6,877 bases of DNA from Dehalococcoidia bacterium UBA7891 (lineage in GTDB: Bacteria > Chloroflexota > Dehalococcoidia > Lucifugimonadales > UBA826). Position 1 is the first letter of the stretch; every line of letters starts with the position of its first letter. The stretch is taken from positions 1 through 6,877 of the forward strand of contig DLRJ01000039.1 of the NCBI GenBank assembly GCA_002500485.1, read 5' to 3'. Shown one piece after another: positions 6,587 to 6,877 of the stretch. The notes beneath the pieces were generated by a model. It searched no databases. It was not told the origin of the DNA and saw only the letters and a list, made by a program, of their open reading frames with translations. The position numbers were made by a program, and so were the translations under genes.

Positions 6587-6877
6587 GTGACACAAACTTC
6601 TGAAGAAGCTCGTAAACAGATCGTTTCGTTAGTTAGAGATTTTGTGAAGAGAGACGTGGAACCAATAGCGAATAGCTATGATAATGAAGACATATACCCA
6701 CATGAACTAATTCCCACAATGTGTGAATTGGGATTGTTTGGTATTAATATCCCGACTGAATACGGTGGGATGGGCCTAGATTTTACGACGTTCGCAATGA
6801 TATTCGAAGAGCTAAGTAAGGGCTGGATGAGTGTGTCGGGGATAATTGGAACCCATCATATACTTAGCTACATAATC
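6587..6877 (+). CDS. Acyl-CoA dehydrogenase family protein, N-terminal fragment (3' end outside window)
   Basis: Ninety-seven codons are open to the window edge from GTG 6587. The translation begins VTQTSEEARKQIVSLVRDFV and continues with RDVEPIANSYDNEDIYPHEL, then MCELGLFGINIPTEYGGMGL (residues 45-64) and FEELSKGWMSVSGIIGTH (73-90). This is the all-helical N-terminal domain of acyl-CoA dehydrogenases, with the typical P-x-EYGG-x-G turn (56-63). These flavoproteins oxidise acyl-CoA thioesters to enoyl-CoA and pass electrons to electron-transfer flavoprotein. The catalytic Glu and the FAD-binding segments lie beyond the window, so substrate class cannot be judged. The start could instead be TTG 6584, one codon upstream. 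The gene is about 24 bases from argG on the same strand and may be co-transcribed, but no arginine-pathway role is known for this family. It may simply begin the next functional block. Confidence 0.9.
   Translation, partial: MTQTSEEARKQIVSLVRDFVKRDVEPIANSYDNEDIYPHELIPTMCELGLFGINIPTEYGGMGLDFTTFAMIFEELSKGWMSVSGIIGTHHILSYII

Overview
The window is a compact, single-strand bacterial gene cluster built around arginine biosynthesis. Every gene is on the + strand, with gaps of about 1 to 24 bases. In order it holds the C-terminal third of ArgJ (ornithine/glutamate N-acetyltransferase), ArgB (acetylglutamate kinase), a 929-residue UPF0182-type membrane protein, ArgD (acetylornithine aminotransferase), ArgG (argininosuccinate synthase) and the N-terminus of an acyl-CoA dehydrogenase cut off by the window edge. 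There is no gene-free stretch longer than about 25 bases. I saw no tRNA, rRNA, mobile element, CRISPR array or convincing terminator.

The four arg genes cover the acetylated-ornithine branch and the first step from citrulline towards arginine. ArgJ recycles the acetyl group from N-acetylornithine onto glutamate, ArgB phosphorylates N-acetylglutamate, ArgD aminates N-acetylglutamate semialdehyde, and ArgG joins citrulline to aspartate. ArgC (between ArgB and ArgD in the pathway), ornithine carbamoyltransferase and ArgH are not in the window. They may lie upstream of position 1 or elsewhere in the genome.

The unexpected member is the UPF0182 gene between argB and argD. It follows argB by 13 bases, and the Shine-Dalgarno sequence of argD lies within its last codons. 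It therefore appears built into the transcript rather than merely adjacent. It encodes seven predicted N-terminal membrane helices and a large, probably extracytoplasmic domain of unknown function.

The DNA is AT-rich by eye and uses TGA and TAA as stops with ATG and GTG starts, so the standard bacterial code applies. The ArgB sequence style, a UPF0182 protein (a family I associate with Actinobacteria, Cyanobacteria and Chloroflexi) and the low GC together suggest a Chloroflexota/Dehalococcoidia-like lineage, possibly a marine SAR202-type organism. That assignment rests on recall and is tentative. The points most worth a second look are the UPF0182 insertion in the operon, an ArgG that mixes signatures of the two classical argininosuccinate synthase types, and an ArgB with an unusual hydrophilic N-terminal extension. 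No new multi-gene system (defence, mobile or secondary metabolism) is evident.
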